DNA of 64,000 bases, taken from Curtobacterium sp. TC1. GTDB lineage: Bacteria > Actinomycetota > Actinomycetes > Actinomycetales > Microbacteriaceae. Of this stretch, positions 49,687 to 60,078 are shown piece after piece. The stretch covers positions 3,162,001-3,226,000 of the forward strand of contig NZ_CP081964.1 in assembly GCF_019844075.1 (NCBI RefSeq), in the 5' to 3' direction. Every line of letters starts with the position of its first letter. Positions within the stretch are counted from its first letter, which is position 1. The notes beneath the pieces are model-generated. The model had not been told where the DNA came from and searched no databases. It worked only from the letters and a program-made list of their open reading frames with translations. A program made the position numbers and the translations under genes.

Positions 49687-50787
49687 CTACGGCGAGACGG
49701 ACAGCACGATGAACGCGGCGAAGATCACCAGGTGCACCCCACCCTGCAGTCGCGTCGCACGGCCCGGCAACACCGTGAGCACCGCGGCGACGATCGTCAG
49801 GGCGAGCAGCACGATCTGCGACGACCCGAGCCCCAGCAGCAGCGTACCCGGCATGAACAGCGACGCGACCGCGATCGACGGGATCGTCAGACCGATCGAC
49901 GCCATGGCCGACCCCATCGCCAGGTTCAGGCTGGTCTGGATGCGGTTCCGGGCGGCGGCCTTCGACGCGGCGATGCCCTCGGGCAGCAGGATGAGCAGGG
50001 CGATCACGACGCCGACGAACGACGGCGGGAAGCCGACCGCGGCGACGCCGGCCTCGATCGCGGGCGACTCCACCTTGGCGAGCCCGACCACGGCGACGAG
50101 CGCGACGACCAGCAGTCCGAGCGACACCATCGTGGTGCGACCGGACGGGCGTGCGGCGTGGGCGTCCTCGGACTCGACGAGCACCCCGCCGGCCCGGTTG
50201 ACCGGCAGGAAGAAGTCACGGTGGGCCACCGTCTGCGTCACGACGAACAGTCCGTAGAGCACGAGCGACGCCACGGCCACGAAGACCAGCTGCGTCCCGG
50301 TGAAGGACGCGTCGTCGGTGCCGGTGGTGAACGTCGGCAGCACCAGGGTCAGCACGGCGAGTGCGGCGACCGTCATCGTCGCGGCGCTGGCGCCCTCCTG
50401 GTTGAACCGCACGGTGTTGTGCCGGAGCGTCCCGATCAGGATCGCGAGGCCGACCAGCCCGTTCATCGTGATCATCACGGCCGAGAACACCGTGTCGCGC
50501 GCCAGGGTCTCGGCCTGGGCACCTCCGGAGCTCGACAGCGAGATGATCAGCGCGACCTCGATGATCGTGACCGCGACGGCGAGCACGAGTGACCCGAAGG
50601 GTTCACCGACCCGGTGGGCGACGACCTCGGCGTGGTGCACCGCCGCGAGCACGGTGGCGGCGAGCACGACCGCGACGATCGCCACGACCACGGTGCCGAG
50701 TCCGTAGCGGCCGTACGAGAACGCGAGCACGACGGCCGCCAGGATCGGGATGGCCACAGGCCACGCCTTGGGGAACCAGGAGGTCAT
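49687..50787 (-). CDS. calcium/cation:proton antiporter, ChaA-like
   Basis: 366 residues, about 11 hydrophobic segments. The two alpha repeats of the CaCA superfamily are recognisable: EPFGSLVLAVAVTIIEVALI and ILLPEGIAASKAAARNR, each with the key acidic residue. It should exchange Ca2+, Na+ or K+ for protons. It is 12 bases upstream-adjacent to the modC stop on the same strand, but no functional link to molybdate is evident. Confidence 0.9.
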   Translation of the reverse strand: MTSWFPKAWPVAIPILAAVVLAFSYGRYGLGTVVVAIVAVVLAATVLAAVHHAEVVAHRVGEPFGSLVLAVAVTIIEVALIISLSSSGGAQAETLARDTVFSAVMITMNGLVGLAILIGTLRHNTVRFNQEGASAATMTVAALAVLTLVLPTFTTGTDDASFTGTQLVFVAVASLVLYGLFVVTQTVAHRDFFLPVNRAGGVLVESEDAHAARPSGRTTMVSLGLLVVALVAVVGLAKVESPAIEAGVAAVGFPPSFVGVVIALLILLPEGIAASKAAARNRIQTSLNLAMGSAMASIGLTIPSIAVASLFMPGTLLLGLGSSQIVLLALTIVAAVLTVLPGRATRLQGGVHLVIFAAFIVLSVSP

Positions 50788-50799
50788 CCGACCATTGTC

Positions 50800-51825
50800 T
50801 CAACCGCGCGGCGCGTAGACCGCCAGTTCGGACGCGGGAACGTCCACGTGGACCGCGTCACCGGGTCCGATCCCGAGCGCGGTGACCCGCGCCAGGGTCA
50901 GGTCCGCGACGAGGTCCCCGGCGCGCACCCGCACCAGTCCGTCCCGCGGTTCGAGCGACGTGACGGTGCGCACCGGCCCGGCGCCGTCCCGCGTCAGCCG
51001 GGCGGCCGTCGGGTGGAAGGCGCCCAGGGCGGGCCGACCGGGAGGCACGGCGTGCGTCCCCGACACCAGCTCGCCGCCGCCGTCGGCCGCGATCCCACCC
51101 GCGGTGGCGGTCCCGCGCACCAGCGCGAGCCCGGAGAACGCCGCCGCGAACGCACTCGTGGGCCGTCCGAGCACGGCGGCGGGGGTGCCCTCCTCGACGA
51201 TCCGGCCGTGCTCGACGACGACGAGCCGGTCGGCCAGGGCGACGACCTCCACCGGGTCGTGCGTGACCAGGAGGCTCGGGCGCCCCGCGATCGCGGTCCG
51301 GAGCGCTGCACGGACCTCGTCACGTGCGGCGACGTCGAGCGCCGACGTCGGTTCGTCGAGCAGCAGCACCGCCGGGTCGGTGGCCAGCGCCCGGGCGATC
51401 GCGACGCGTTGGGCCTGCCCGCCGGACAGCGTGTCCGGGGCCCGGTCTGCCAGGCCGTCGGCGCCGACGGCCGCCAGCGCACGGAGCGCGCGGGTCCGGG
51501 CGGCGGCCCGTCGGACCCCGGCTGCCCGCGGGCCGAACGCCACGTTGCCGATCACGTCGAGGAACGGGAACAGGTCGGGCCGCTGGGCGACGAGCCCGAT
51601 GCGGCGGCGGTGGGCGGGCACCGTCCGGCTGTGGTCCGACACGACGGTGCTGCCGAGGACCACCTGCCCGGCGTCGATCGGCAGCAGACCGGCCAGGGCC
51701 TCGACCACGGTGGACTTGCCCGCGCCGTTCGGCCCGATGACGGCAACGCACTCCTCCGCGCCGACCTCGAGGGCGACGTCGACGTCCCGCCGCTCGACGA
51801 CGAGCCGCGCCGCGACCCCGGTCAC
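50800..51825 (-). CDS. modC: molybdate ABC transporter ATP-binding protein
   Basis: 341 residues from GTG 51825. Walker [10 protein letters not shown] at 31-39, Q-loop in [12 protein letters not shown], signature [16 protein letters not shown], Walker [13 protein letters not shown] and H-loop LLVTHD. A C-terminal TOBE-like domain (about 270-340, [19 protein letters not shown]) binds oxyanion and inhibits transport when molybdate is plentiful. The start overlaps the modB stop by 4 bases. Confidence 0.92.
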   Translation of the reverse strand: MTGVAARLVVERRDVDVALEVGAEECVAVIGPNGAGKSTVVEALAGLLPIDAGQVVLGSTVVSDHSRTVPAHRRRIGLVAQRPDLFPFLDVIGNVAFGPRAAGVRRAAARTRALRALAAVGADGLADRAPDTLSGGQAQRVAIARALATDPAVLLLDEPTSALDVAARDEVRAALRTAIAGRPSLLVTHDPVEVVALADRLVVVEHGRIVEEGTPAAVLGRPTSAFAAAFSGLALVRGTATAGGIAADGGGELVSGTHAVPPGRPALGAFHPTAARLTRDGAGPVRTVTSLEPRDGLVRVRAGDLVADLTLARVTALGIGPGDAVHVDVPASELAVYAPRG

Positions 51826-52622
51826 GCGGCCACGCCCCGGGTGCGGAGCGACGAGGCACCGATGACCACGACCGCGACCACGACGAGCACGACCGCCAGG
51901 GCCACGGCGGTGTCGGGGTCGACCTCGCGCTGCAGGTAGATCTCCAGGGGCAGGGTCCGGGTGACCCCCTGCAGGCTGCCCGCGAAGGTCAGGGTCGCGC
52001 CGAACTCGCCGAGCGCACGCGCGAAGCAGAGCACCAGTCCGGAGACGATGCCGGGCAGTACCCGCGGGGTGGTGACGGTCAGGAACGTGCGGGTGGGACC
52101 GGCGCCGAGGGTCGCGGCGACCCGCTCGTACCGGTCCCCCTCGACGCGGAGCGCCCCCTCGATCGCGGACACCAGGAACGGCATGGCCACGAACGTCTGC
52201 GCGATGACGACCGCCGTGGTGGTGAACGCGATGTGCAGTCCGTGGTCGTCGAGGAACGCCCCGACCACCCCGAGGCGGCCGAACGCCGCGAGCAGTGCGA
52301 GTCCGCCGACGACGGGCGGCAGCACGAGGGGCAGGAGCACCACGGCGCGGGCGACCCCGACCCACCGTGAGCGGGACCGGGCGAACAGCACGGCGAGCGG
52401 GTAGCCGAGCAGGAACGCGACGGCCGTGGCGGTCAGCGCGGTGCCGAGGCTGAGCCCGAGGGCCGTGAGCGACGCCGTCGAGGTCACGAGGGCGACGAAC
52501 GACGACCAGTCGACCCGACCGAGCATCGCGAGCACGGGGACGATGACGAACAGACCGCCCAGCACTGCGGGCAGCGGGAGCCACCAGGCGACCGGTGGCC
52601 GTCCCTCAGCCCGCGAGGCCAC
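51822..52622 (-). CDS. modB: molybdate ABC transporter permease
   Basis: 266 residues with about six hydrophobic segments. The ModB/CysU-type EAA loop is [24 protein letters not shown], followed by [23 protein letters not shown] 52622 starts 3 bases after the modA stop. The operon order is regulator-modA-modB-modC. Confidence 0.93.
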   Translation of the reverse strand: MASRAEGRPPVAWWLPLPAVLGGLFVIVPVLAMLGRVDWSSFVALVTSTASLTALGLSLGTALTATAVAFLLGYPLAVLFARSRSRWVGVARAVVLLPLVLPPVVGGLALLAAFGRLGVVGAFLDDHGLHIAFTTTAVVIAQTFVAMPFLVSAIEGALRVEGDRYERVAATLGAGPTRTFLTVTTPRVLPGIVSGLVLCFARALGEFGATLTFAGSLQGVTRTLPLEIYLQREVDPDTAVALAVVLVVVAVVVIGASSLRTRGVAA

Positions 52623-52625
52623 GGG

Positions 52626-53435
52626 TCACGGCTTCCCGAATCCGGCGGCGGTGAGCACCTTCTGGCCGGTGGCGGACCGGACGTAGTCGGAGAACGCCTG
52701 CGCGAGCTCCGGGTCCTCGGACTCCTTCAGCACGCCGATCGGGTACGTGTTGACGGCCTTGCTCGACTCGTCGAACGGGACACCGTCGACCTTGCCGTCG
52801 GCGCCCTGCACGTCGGTCACGTAGACCAGCCCGGCGTCGGCCTGACCGGACTCGACCTTGCCGAGCACGTCGGTGACGGACTGCTCCTCGCTGACGGGCT
52901 GCAGGTCGACGCCCGAGGCGGCCTCGACCTTCGCCGTCGCGGCACCGCACGGCACCGGGGCGGCGCACGTGACGAGCTGGACGTCGGAGCCGGTCAGGTC
53001 GTCGAGGCCCGTGATGCCCTTCGGGTTGCCCGGCGCGACGGCGATCTCGAGGACGTTCGTCGCGAAGTCCCGCGGGGACCCGCTCGCCAGGTCGGTCGAG
53101 GACAGCTTCGCCATGTTCGCCTCGTCGGCGGAGGCGAACACGTCGGCGGGTGCACCGTTCTGGATCTGGGTGACCAGGTCGCTCGACCCCGCGAACGAGA
53201 ACCGGATCGAGGCCCCGGGGTTCGCGAGCTCGAAGTCCTTGCCGAGCGTGGTGAACGTCTGCTGGAGCGACGCCGCCGCGAAGACCGTGATCGAGCCGGT
53301 CGCACCGCGGTCCGTCGCGGTCGTCGACCCCGACGAGGACGACCCCGCCGGGGCGTCGGCGGTCGAGCACGCCGACAGGCCGAGCGCCGCCACGACGACG
53401 AGGGGCACGAGCAGCGAACGGGAACGACGGGTCAT
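52626..53435 (-). CDS. modA: molybdate-binding lipoprotein
   Basis: 269 residues from ATG 53435. Signal peptide with lipobox LGLSACS (Cys 23). The mature protein has the ModA pattern: ITVFAAASLQQTFTTLG, FSFAGSSDLVTQI, GAPADVFASADEANM and DAGLVYVTDV, which line the oxyanion pocket. The start overlaps the regulator gene by 4 bases. Confidence 0.95.
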   Translation of the reverse strand: MTRRSRSLLVPLVVVAALGLSACSTADAPAGSSSSGSTTATDRGATGSITVFAAASLQQTFTTLGKDFELANPGASIRFSFAGSSDLVTQIQNGAPADVFASADEANMAKLSSTDLASGSPRDFATNVLEIAVAPGNPKGITGLDDLTGSDVQLVTCAAPVPCGAATAKVEAASGVDLQPVSEEQSVTDVLGKVESGQADAGLVYVTDVQGADGKVDGVPFDESSKAVNTYPIGVLKESEDPELAQAFSDYVRSATGQKVLTAAGFGKP

Positions 53436-53848
53436 CGGAGGTCCTCCTGGAGTGCGGGCGCCTCGACGGCGACCATCGTGGCCTTGACCGACGCGACGGC
53501 GACGGACCCGACCTCGAGCCCGAGGTCGCGCACCGCCTCGGCGCTCATGAGCGAGACGACGCGGTGCGGGCCGCACTGCAGCTCGACCTGCGCCATCACG
53601 GTGTCGACGACCAGGTCGGTGACGATGCCGACGAACCGGTTCCGCGCCGAGCTCTTCACGCCCGACGCCGGGTCGGCGAGCTCGGTGCTCCGCGTCCGGG
53701 CGTACTCGGCCACCTGCCGACCGTCGACGACGGCGCGACCGGCGTCGTCGGTGGCCCGGTGGAAGGTGCCGCCGTCGACGAGTCGGCGCACGGTGTCGTC
53801 ACTCACCCCGAGGAAGCTTGCAGCATCGCGGATCCGCAGTTGCGTCAT
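53432..53848 (-). CDS. HTH plus Mop/TOBE-domain molybdate-responsive protein
   Basis: 138 residues. An excisionase/MerR-like HTH occupies 1-50 (RIRDAASFLGVSDDTVRRLVDGG) and a single Mop domain 65-135 (SARNRFVGIVTDLVVDTVMAQVEL...MSAEAVRDLGLEVG). It probably binds molybdate through Mop oligomers and regulates the mod genes that follow with a 4-base overlap. It is a compact alternative to ModE. Confidence 0.9.
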   Translation of the reverse strand: MTQLRIRDAASFLGVSDDTVRRLVDGGTFHRATDDAGRAVVDGRQVAEYARTRSTELADPASGVKSSARNRFVGIVTDLVVDTVMAQVELQCGPHRVVSLMSAEAVRDLGLEVGSVAVASVKATMVAVEAPALQEDLR

Positions 53849-53901
53849 GATGCGGCGATCCTATCCGCGGAAGCGGCGCCCTGGACCCGATCCGTGTCGG
53901 A

Positions 53902-54972
53902 TCAGGCGGTGCGCTCGATCGCCACGGGCAACCCCTCGCGACGCCAGGCCTCGAACCCGCCGTCGAGGACCGCCACGTGCCTCCAGGCCGGTTGTGCGGC
54001 AGCCCATGCGTCCGCACGCGGGCCACGGGCGCAGTAGACGACCACGTCCGCCGCGTCGGCGTCGCCGGCGACCACGTCACCCGTGACGGCACCGGCGACC
54101 ACGCCCTCCGCGCGTTCGGCGTCGGTGCGCACGTCGACGACGACCACCCGGTCCGTTGGGTCGGCCAGACGTGCGGCGAGCGCCGACGGGGCGATGCGGT
54201 CGGCACCGGCGGGAGCGACCACGACGGGTCGTCGTGAAGCCGGGCCACGCCGGACGACGCTCTCGCTCCACCGCCACCGGCGGGCGTCGACGGTCAGGAC
54301 CCGTCCGAGCAACGGTTCCCCGGTGCCGGTGACCAGGGCGAGCACCTGTCCGGCCATCACCGCTCCGACGGCGCCGCACAGTGCGGGAACGACGCCGTCC
54401 AGGGCGCAGGATCCCTCGTCGGGCAGCGCCTCCGGGTGCAGGTCGTGGAAGTCGACGCCGTCCGCCCCGGCGTCGCGGAACACGCTGACCTGCCCGTCCT
54501 GGCCGAGGACCGTGCCCCACACGAACGGCACGCCGGCGTCGGCGCAGGCGTCCGAGACCGCTCGGGTCACCAGGACGGAGTCCGCCGCGTCGACGACCAC
54601 GTCGTGCCCGGCGACGAGTTCCGGGGTGAAGGACCCGACCACGGCGACGGCGTCGAGTTCCGGGTCGACGGCGCGGGCGCGGGCCACGGCGACCTCGGCC
54701 TTCGACGAGCCGACGTCCGCCGCCGTGAAGAGCGTCTGGCGCGCCAGGTTCGTCGCGTCGACCACGTCCGGGTCGACGACCGTGAGCCGTCCGACACCGG
54801 CGAGGTACGCGACGACGGGCGCGCCGAGGCCACCGGCGCCGACCACGAGGACGCGTGAAGCGGCCAGACGACCGAGCCCGTCGGCGCCGACGTCGGACAG
54901 GGCAGCGGTCCGCGAGCCGAGCCGTGTCCGCCACGGGGAGAGCGCTGCGACGGGGGCGACGAGGGGGTCCAT
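53902..54972 (-). CDS. MoeB/ThiF-type adenylyltransferase fused to rhodanese domain
   Basis: 356 residues from ATG 54972 (an ATG at 55008 would add 12). The E1-like domain has GAGGLG at 45-50, DPDVVDATNLARQ and VGSSKAE, with a Cys at 189 in SCALDGVVPALCG where family members have a conserved Cys. Both CxxC pairs that bind zinc in MoeB are missing. A rhodanese domain at about 250-356 holds the active Cys 314 (VVYCARGPRA). It probably adenylates and sulfurates the MoaD C-terminus; ThiS is an alternative partner. Confidence 0.87.
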   Translation of the reverse strand: MDPLVAPVAALSPWRTRLGSRTAALSDVGADGLGRLAASRVLVVGAGGLGAPVVAYLAGVGRLTVVDPDVVDATNLARQTLFTAADVGSSKAEVAVARARAVDPELDAVAVVGSFTPELVAGHDVVVDAADSVLVTRAVSDACADAGVPFVWGTVLGQDGQVSVFRDAGADGVDFHDLHPEALPDEGSCALDGVVPALCGAVGAVMAGQVLALVTGTGEPLLGRVLTVDARRWRWSESVVRRGPASRRPVVVAPAGADRIAPSALAARLADPTDRVVVVDVRTDAERAEGVVAGAVTGDVVAGDADAADVVVYCARGPRADAWAAAQPAWRHVAVLDGGFEAWRREGLPVAIERTA

Positions 54973-55067
54973 CCCGTCATTCTGGCCGGTCGCACCGAAT
55001 CCCTGCATGTGAATGCTCAGCGGGTGGACGCGGCGGATGCTCAGTGCCGCTCGGTACGGTCGCGGGC

Positions 55068-56720
55068 GTGAGTTCTCCCCGCACCGGCACCGTCACGGTC
55101 CGACGCACGACGTCGGACACGTCGTCGCGCGCACGGCTCCGGGCACTCGCCCTGTCGACCGTGCGGGCCCTGGTGCGTGCGCCCGAGATCACCGTCGGTG
55201 TGGTCGGTGTGGTCGTCGCCGCGGCCTTCACCTGGGTGCCGTCGGTCTGGTACGACGAAGCCGCCACCCTGACGAGCGCGCAGCGCAGTTGGCCGACGCT
55301 CTGGGCGGAGCTGCAGAACGTCGACGCCGTGCACGGCCTGTACTACGCGCTCATGCACGTCTGGCTCGCACTGGTCGGCTACTCCCCGTTCACGCTCCGC
55401 TTCCCCAGCGCCCTGGCGATCGGGATCGCCGCCGCACTCGTGGTGGCGCTCGGCCGGCGGCTCGGCGGCGTCCGGCTCGGGGTCGTCTCCGGCGTGGTCT
55501 TCCTGCTGCTGCCCCGCGTCGCCTGGGCCGGGACCGAGGGCCGCCCCTACGCGACCGTCACCACCCTCGCCGCGCTGCTCACCCTCGTCGGGCTGACGGC
55601 CGTACGTCGCACCCGGGCCCGGCACCACGCGACGCGGTGGTGGGTCGTCTACGGGGTGCTCGCAGCGGTGGCCGTCCTCTTCAACGTCTACCTCGCCCTC
55701 GCCGTCGTGGCGCACGGCGTCGTGCTCGTGTGGACCGGCGTCGCCGACCGGGCGGCCCGCCGGCAGGCGTCGGTCACCGACCGCAGCGGTGCGGTGCCCT
55801 CGGCGATGGTGGACGGTGCCGTCGCCGTCCGCTGGGCCGTCGCCGCCGTGGCCGCAGCCGTGGTCGTCCTGCCGTTCATCGGCCTCGCTGCGGGGCAGGC
55901 CAAGCAGGTCGGCTGGATCACCGGCCTCGGGTGGGCCACGCTGCGCCAGGTGTTCGCGACCGCGTGGTTCGGGGTCGTCTACCCGTACGCCGCCGTCGCG
56001 TGGCTGCTCATGATCGTCGCGGTCGTGCTGACGGTCCGCGCGGCCCGACGCCCGTCATCCGGAGCCCGCGACGTGCTCCGCATGCAGGCCGTCCGTGTCG
56101 CCCTGCCCCTGACGGTCGTGCCCACCGCGCTGCTCGTCGCCGCGACCGCCGCCGGCGAACACCTGTACTCCCCCAAGTACGCCAGCCTGAGCCTGCCGTT
56201 CGTCGCGCTCCTGATCGGACTCGCGATCACGGCGCTCCGTCCGCGGCGCTGGGTCGCCGTCGCGGTCGCCGCGATGGTCCTGCTGTCCGTGCCGACGAGC
56301 ACGATCGTGCGACTGCCGCACGCCAAGCAGTCCTCGCACTGGGCGAACGCGGCGGCGATCATCGAACGCGAACGGGACGTGACCACCGACGCCGACGAAG
56401 GGGTGGTCTACGGCAGCGTCTGGGGGCACCCGACCGCGACCGCGCAGGTCATCGCCGACGCCTACCCGGAGGCCTTCAGCGGCATGCGGGACCTGGCGGT
56501 GGCGAGCACGGGCGCGGAGCGCGGTCAGCTGTGGAACGTGAACGGCGACATCGCCACGACCGTGCCGGCACGCCTGACCGACATCGACACCGTGTGGTTC
56601 GTCGGCGCCACGTCGCGGAACATCCGCCCCCAGGTCTCCGAGACGCTCAAGGACCAGGGCTTCCACGTGGTGCGGTACTGGCACACGGACACGGTCATCC
56701 TGTGGAAGTACAGCCGCTGA
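55068..56720 (+). CDS. membrane glycosyltransferase, GT39/PMT-like (GT-C fold)
   Basis: 550 residues from GTG 55068. About 10-11 hydrophobic segments are followed by a soluble C-terminal domain of about 140 residues. The first external loop has VPSVWYDEAATLTSAQRSW with an acidic pair (D-E) typical of GT-C transferases, and later LFPSALAIG-like RFPSALAIGIAA. It probably transfers a sugar from a lipid phosphate donor onto an envelope glycan or protein. It ends 12 bases from the convergent ispE gene. Confidence 0.8.
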   Translation: MSSPRTGTVTVRRTTSDTSSRARLRALALSTVRALVRAPEITVGVVGVVVAAAFTWVPSVWYDEAATLTSAQRSWPTLWAELQNVDAVHGLYYALMHVWLALVGYSPFTLRFPSALAIGIAAALVVALGRRLGGVRLGVVSGVVFLLLPRVAWAGTEGRPYATVTTLAALLTLVGLTAVRRTRARHHATRWWVVYGVLAAVAVLFNVYLALAVVAHGVVLVWTGVADRAARRQASVTDRSGAVPSAMVDGAVAVRWAVAAVAAAVVVLPFIGLAAGQAKQVGWITGLGWATLRQVFATAWFGVVYPYAAVAWLLMIVAVVLTVRAARRPSSGARDVLRMQAVRVALPLTVVPTALLVAATAAGEHLYSPKYASLSLPFVALLIGLAITALRPRRWVAVAVAAMVLLSVPTSTIVRLPHAKQSSHWANAAAIIERERDVTTDADEGVVYGSVWGHPTATAQVIADAYPEAFSGMRDLAVASTGAERGQLWNVNGDIATTVPARLTDIDTVWFVGATSRNIRPQVSETLKDQGFHVVRYWHTDTVILWKYSR

Positions 56721-56732
56721 CGGTCGTCGCCG

Positions 56733-57665
56733 TCAGTGCACGACGCGGGCGCCGTGCACTGGTCCGGTGGCTCGGAGTGCGACGAGGCCGGCTGCGCTGA
56801 GCTCGACCTGCAGTTCGAGCGCGGCGTCACGGTCCCCGACCAGGAACGCCACCGTCGGGCCGCTGCCCGACACCAGTCCCGCGAGCGCCCCGGCCTTCTC
56901 GCCGAGTTCGAGCGTCGACGCGAGTCCGGGCTGCAGCCGCATCGCCGGGGCCTGCAGGTCGTTGTGGACGCAGTCGGCGAGCAGGTCGGGGTCGCCGGCA
57001 CGCAGCGCCTGCAGCACGTTCGACTCCACCACGGGGTGGGACGGCGCCGGTGCGATGTCGGCGCGGTAGCGCTCGCGGTGCTCGTCGAGCGCACGGTAGA
57101 CAGCCGGGGTCGACAACCCGTCGTCGCTCAGCGCGAGGACCCAGTGGAACTCGCCCTTCGCCAGCGCCGGGCTGAGTTCGTCGCCGCGCCCGGTGCCCAC
57201 GGCCGTCCCGCCCGCGAAGGCGAACGGCACGTCCGCGCCGAGCTGCGCGGCCAGGCGGAGCAGTTCCTCGCGACCGAGGGCGGTGCCCCAGAGCGTGTCG
57301 ACGGCGAGCAGCGTGGCCGCGGCGTCCGCCGAGCCCCCGCCCATGCCGCCGGCCACCGGCACCTGCTTGTCGATCGTCAGCCGGACCCCGCCCTGGTGTC
57401 CCGCTGCGTCGGCCACGAGCCGGGCTGCACGGATCGCCAGGTTCGACTCGTCGACCGGCACGTTCGACGTGTCGATCGGCCCCGTGAACGTCACCGAGAA
57501 GTCGTCGGCGGGCTCGGCCGTGACGTCCTCGTACAGCGACACCGCCTGGTAGGCCGTGGCCACGTCGTGGTAGCCGTCGTCCTGCAGTGCACCGACGGAC
57601 AGGAACACGTTGATCTTGCCGGGGGCGCGCGTCCGCACGCGGGTCGGGGCGGCCAACGTGGTCAT
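56733..57665 (-). CDS. ispE: 4-diphosphocytidyl-2-C-methyl-D-erythritol kinase
   Basis: 310 residues from ATG 57665. GHMP kinase family: [12 protein letters not shown] near the start, the ATP-binding loop [17 protein letters not shown] and the C-terminal motif [13 protein letters not shown]. It phosphorylates CDP-methylerythritol in the MEP isoprenoid pathway. In actinobacteria ispE usually follows rsmA; here rsmA (63625) is on the same strand but about 6 kb of other genes separate them. Confidence 0.95.
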   Translation of the reverse strand: MTTLAAPTRVRTRAPGKINVFLSVGALQDDGYHDVATAYQAVSLYEDVTAEPADDFSVTFTGPIDTSNVPVDESNLAIRAARLVADAAGHQGGVRLTIDKQVPVAGGMGGGSADAAATLLAVDTLWGTALGREELLRLAAQLGADVPFAFAGGTAVGTGRGDELSPALAKGEFHWVLALSDDGLSTPAVYRALDEHRERYRADIAPAPSHPVVESNVLQALRAGDPDLLADCVHNDLQAPAMRLQPGLASTLELGEKAGALAGLVSGSGPTVAFLVGDRDAALELQVELSAAGLVALRATGPVHGARVVH

Positions 57666-57675
57666 GCCCCCCAAC

Positions 57676-58995
57676 CTATCCCGCTGCGGCTGCCGCGAAG
57701 CCCCGCGCCAGGTCGGCGAGGACGTCGTCGATGTGCTCGAGGCCGATCGACAGGCGGATGAGCCCGTCGCCGACACCCGCAGCGGCCCGCTCCGACGACG
57801 TCATCTGCACGTGCGTCGTCGATGCCGGGTGCACGACGAGCGACCGGACGTCACCGATGTTCGACACGTGGTCGAACAGCTCGAGGGCGGCCACGAACCG
57901 CCGTCCGGCGTCGACCCCACCGTCCAGGTCGAACGCCAGGACTGCCGACGGGCCCTTCGGCACGTACCGCTGCTGCAGGTGGTGCCACGGCGACGACGGC
58001 AGTCCCGCGTAGTGCACGCCGAGCACCTGGTCGTGCGCGTCCAGCCACGACGCGACGGCGGCCGCGTTCGACACGTGCCGCTCCATGCGCAGGGACAGGG
58101 TCTGGATGCCCTGCAGCACGAGGAAGGCGTTGAAGGGGGCGATCGCCGGACCGAGGTCGGCGGACAGCTTCGACCGGGTGCGCTGGATGAATGCGCGCCG
58201 CCCGAACTTCGACGCGAAGTTCGTGTTCGCGAAGCCGGACTGTTCGGCAGTCGCGAGCTGCGGGAACCGCTCCGGAAAAGCCGCCCAGTCGAAGTTGCCG
58301 CTGTCGACGATGAGCCCGGCGATGGCGCTGCCGTGCCCGGCCAGGTACTTCGTCGCCGAGTGCACGACGATGTCCGCACCGTGCTCGATCGGTCGGACCA
58401 GGTACGGCGTCGCGATGGTGTTGTCGACGATGAGCGGGACACCGGCCTCGTGCGCGACCCCGGCGACCCCGGCGAAGTCCAGGACGTCGCCGCGCGGGTT
58501 CGGGATGGACTCGCCGAAGAACGCCTTCGTCTCCGGTCGCACCGCCGCCGCCCACTCGTCCAGGTCGGTGGGGTCCTGCACGAAGGTGAACGCGATCCCG
58601 AGGTCACGCAGCGTCGACGCGAACAGCGTGTACGTCGCGCCGTACAGCGAGGCGCTCGACACGACGTGGTCGCCCGCGCGGGCGACGCCGAGCACGGCGA
58701 GTGACGTCGCCGCCTGTCCGGACGCCAGCGCCAACGCACCGACGCCACCCTCGAGGTCGGTGATCCGACGCTCGAGCGCGGCCGCCGACGGGTTGTTCAC
58801 CCGCGAGTACGTGTGCCCCGGGGCGTTGAGCATGAACCGGTCCGCCGCGTCCTCACCGGACGGGTAGACGAAGGCCGCGGTCTGGGCGATCGGCGGGACG
58901 TTGCCACCGAACCCCGGGTCGGCCTTGAAGCCGGCGCGGATCTGCCGGGTCTCGAACGCCCAGCCGTCCTCGGTGCTGCTCGCGGCGCTGCCCAT
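57676..58995 (-). CDS. metY: O-acetylhomoserine aminocarboxypropyltransferase (sulfhydrylase)
   Basis: 439 residues. Cys/Met metabolism PLP enzyme: [26 protein letters not shown], and the PLP-binding Lys in [16 protein letters not shown]. Length and the [18 protein letters not shown] block point to MetY rather than cystathionine gamma-synthase. It joins sulfide to O-acetylhomoserine to make homocysteine. Its ATG shares one base with the stop of the flavin monooxygenase gene. Confidence 0.92.
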   Translation of the reverse strand: MGSAASSTEDGWAFETRQIRAGFKADPGFGGNVPPIAQTAAFVYPSGEDAADRFMLNAPGHTYSRVNNPSAAALERRITDLEGGVGALALASGQAATSLAVLGVARAGDHVVSSASLYGATYTLFASTLRDLGIAFTFVQDPTDLDEWAAAVRPETKAFFGESIPNPRGDVLDFAGVAGVAHEAGVPLIVDNTIATPYLVRPIEHGADIVVHSATKYLAGHGSAIAGLIVDSGNFDWAAFPERFPQLATAEQSGFANTNFASKFGRRAFIQRTRSKLSADLGPAIAPFNAFLVLQGIQTLSLRMERHVSNAAAVASWLDAHDQVLGVHYAGLPSSPWHHLQQRYVPKGPSAVLAFDLDGGVDAGRRFVAALELFDHVSNIGDVRSLVVHPASTTHVQMTSSERAAAGVGDGLIRLSIGLEHIDDVLADLARGFAAAAAG

Positions 58996-60047
58996 CAGAC
59001 GACCGCCTCGGACGGCGCGGCCACCGACGGGCGGACGAGCGGGATGACCTGTTCGCCGAAGCGGTCCATCTCCTCGAGCTGCGGCGAGAACTGCAGCAGC
59101 AGTGTGTCCACCCCGGCGTCCTCGAACTCCTTGATCCGGGCAGCGACCTGCGCAGGCGTGCCGACGAACCCGGGGCGCAGACCGCGGTTCGACACCGAGT
59201 AGTCCTCGAGCGAGGGGACGTGCTCGAGCTGCGACTTCGAGATGAAGTCCTGGTACGACTCGTACGCGTTGCCGTGCTGCACGTCGGTGATCCGCGCGAG
59301 CTCGGCCTGTGCCTCCTCCTCGGTCTCGCGGACGATGACGTAGGCGGCCATGCCGAACGCCTCGAACGGCGGCAGCCCGGCGTCGACGCGGCGCTGTTTC
59401 ATCTCGGCAATCTTCGTGCGGAGTTCTTCGACCGTGCCGCCGTGGGTGACGTAGGCGTCGGCGTACCCGGTGATCGCGGCCTTGCCCGCCTCGCTCTCGC
59501 CACCGGCGTAGATACGCGGCGTCACGCGGGGCTTCGGCTCGAGGTGGGCGTTCTGGACGTCGTAGTACTCACCCGAGAACGAGTACGGGGTCTCCCGCCA
59601 CATCCCCTTCATGACCTCGACGAACTCCGCGGTCCGCTTGTACCGGTCGTCGTGCTCCGAGAAGATGCCGCCGTACTGCTTGGCCTCTTCCGCCCACCAC
59701 GCGCTCACCACGTTGAACGTGAAGCGGCCGCACGAGATGTCGTCGATCGTCGCCGCCTGCTTGGCAGTCACCGCCGGCAGGTGGTAGCCGGGACGCATGG
59801 CCGCCATGATCTCGAGGCGCTCGGTCGTCGCCGCGATGGCCGCCGCGAGCGACCAGGCCTCGAGCGACGGCGCGGCCGTGCCCTTGATGTCGTTGAGGTT
59901 GAGCTCCGGCACGAGCGTCAGGTCGAAGCCGATCCGCTCGGCGCGCTGCGCCAGGCGCTTCACGTAGTCGAAGGTGACCGGCATGTTCTCGTTGTCGACG
60001 TTGCGCAGCCAGCCGCCGAAGAGCGGGGTCCAGTATCCGAATCGCAC
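58995..60047 (-). CDS. FMN-dependent monooxygenase, sulfone/sulfonate (SfnG/SsuD-like) type
   Basis: 350 residues from GTG 60047, with AAGGA upstream. Luciferase-like TIM barrel: FGYWTPLFGGWLRN at the start, AQRAERIGFDLTLVPEL, GRFTFNVVSAWW, FSGEYYDVQNAHLEPKP and RIYAGGESEAGK. The start region strongly resembles dimethylsulfone monooxygenase SfnG. It would release sulfite or methanesulfinate from an organosulfur compound using reduced FMN from a separate reductase. Next to metY this suggests organic sulfur scavenging. Confidence 0.88.
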   Translation of the reverse strand: MRFGYWTPLFGGWLRNVDNENMPVTFDYVKRLAQRAERIGFDLTLVPELNLNDIKGTAAPSLEAWSLAAAIAATTERLEIMAAMRPGYHLPAVTAKQAATIDDISCGRFTFNVVSAWWAEEAKQYGGIFSEHDDRYKRTAEFVEVMKGMWRETPYSFSGEYYDVQNAHLEPKPRVTPRIYAGGESEAGKAAITGYADAYVTHGGTVEELRTKIAEMKQRRVDAGLPPFEAFGMAAYVIVRETEEEAQAELARITDVQHGNAYESYQDFISKSQLEHVPSLEDYSVSNRGLRPGFVGTPAQVAARIKEFEDAGVDTLLLQFSPQLEEMDRFGEQVIPLVRPSVAAPSEAVV

Positions 60048-60078
60048 GGGGTGAGTTCCTTGGGGAGGTGGGGAGGGT

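Noticed and set aside
50800..52584. A single ModB-ModC fusion protein
   Set aside because: The modC frame stays open across modB, but the upstream part is Arg-rich without domains. modB reads in a different frame and ends with a 4-base GTGA overlap at the modC start.
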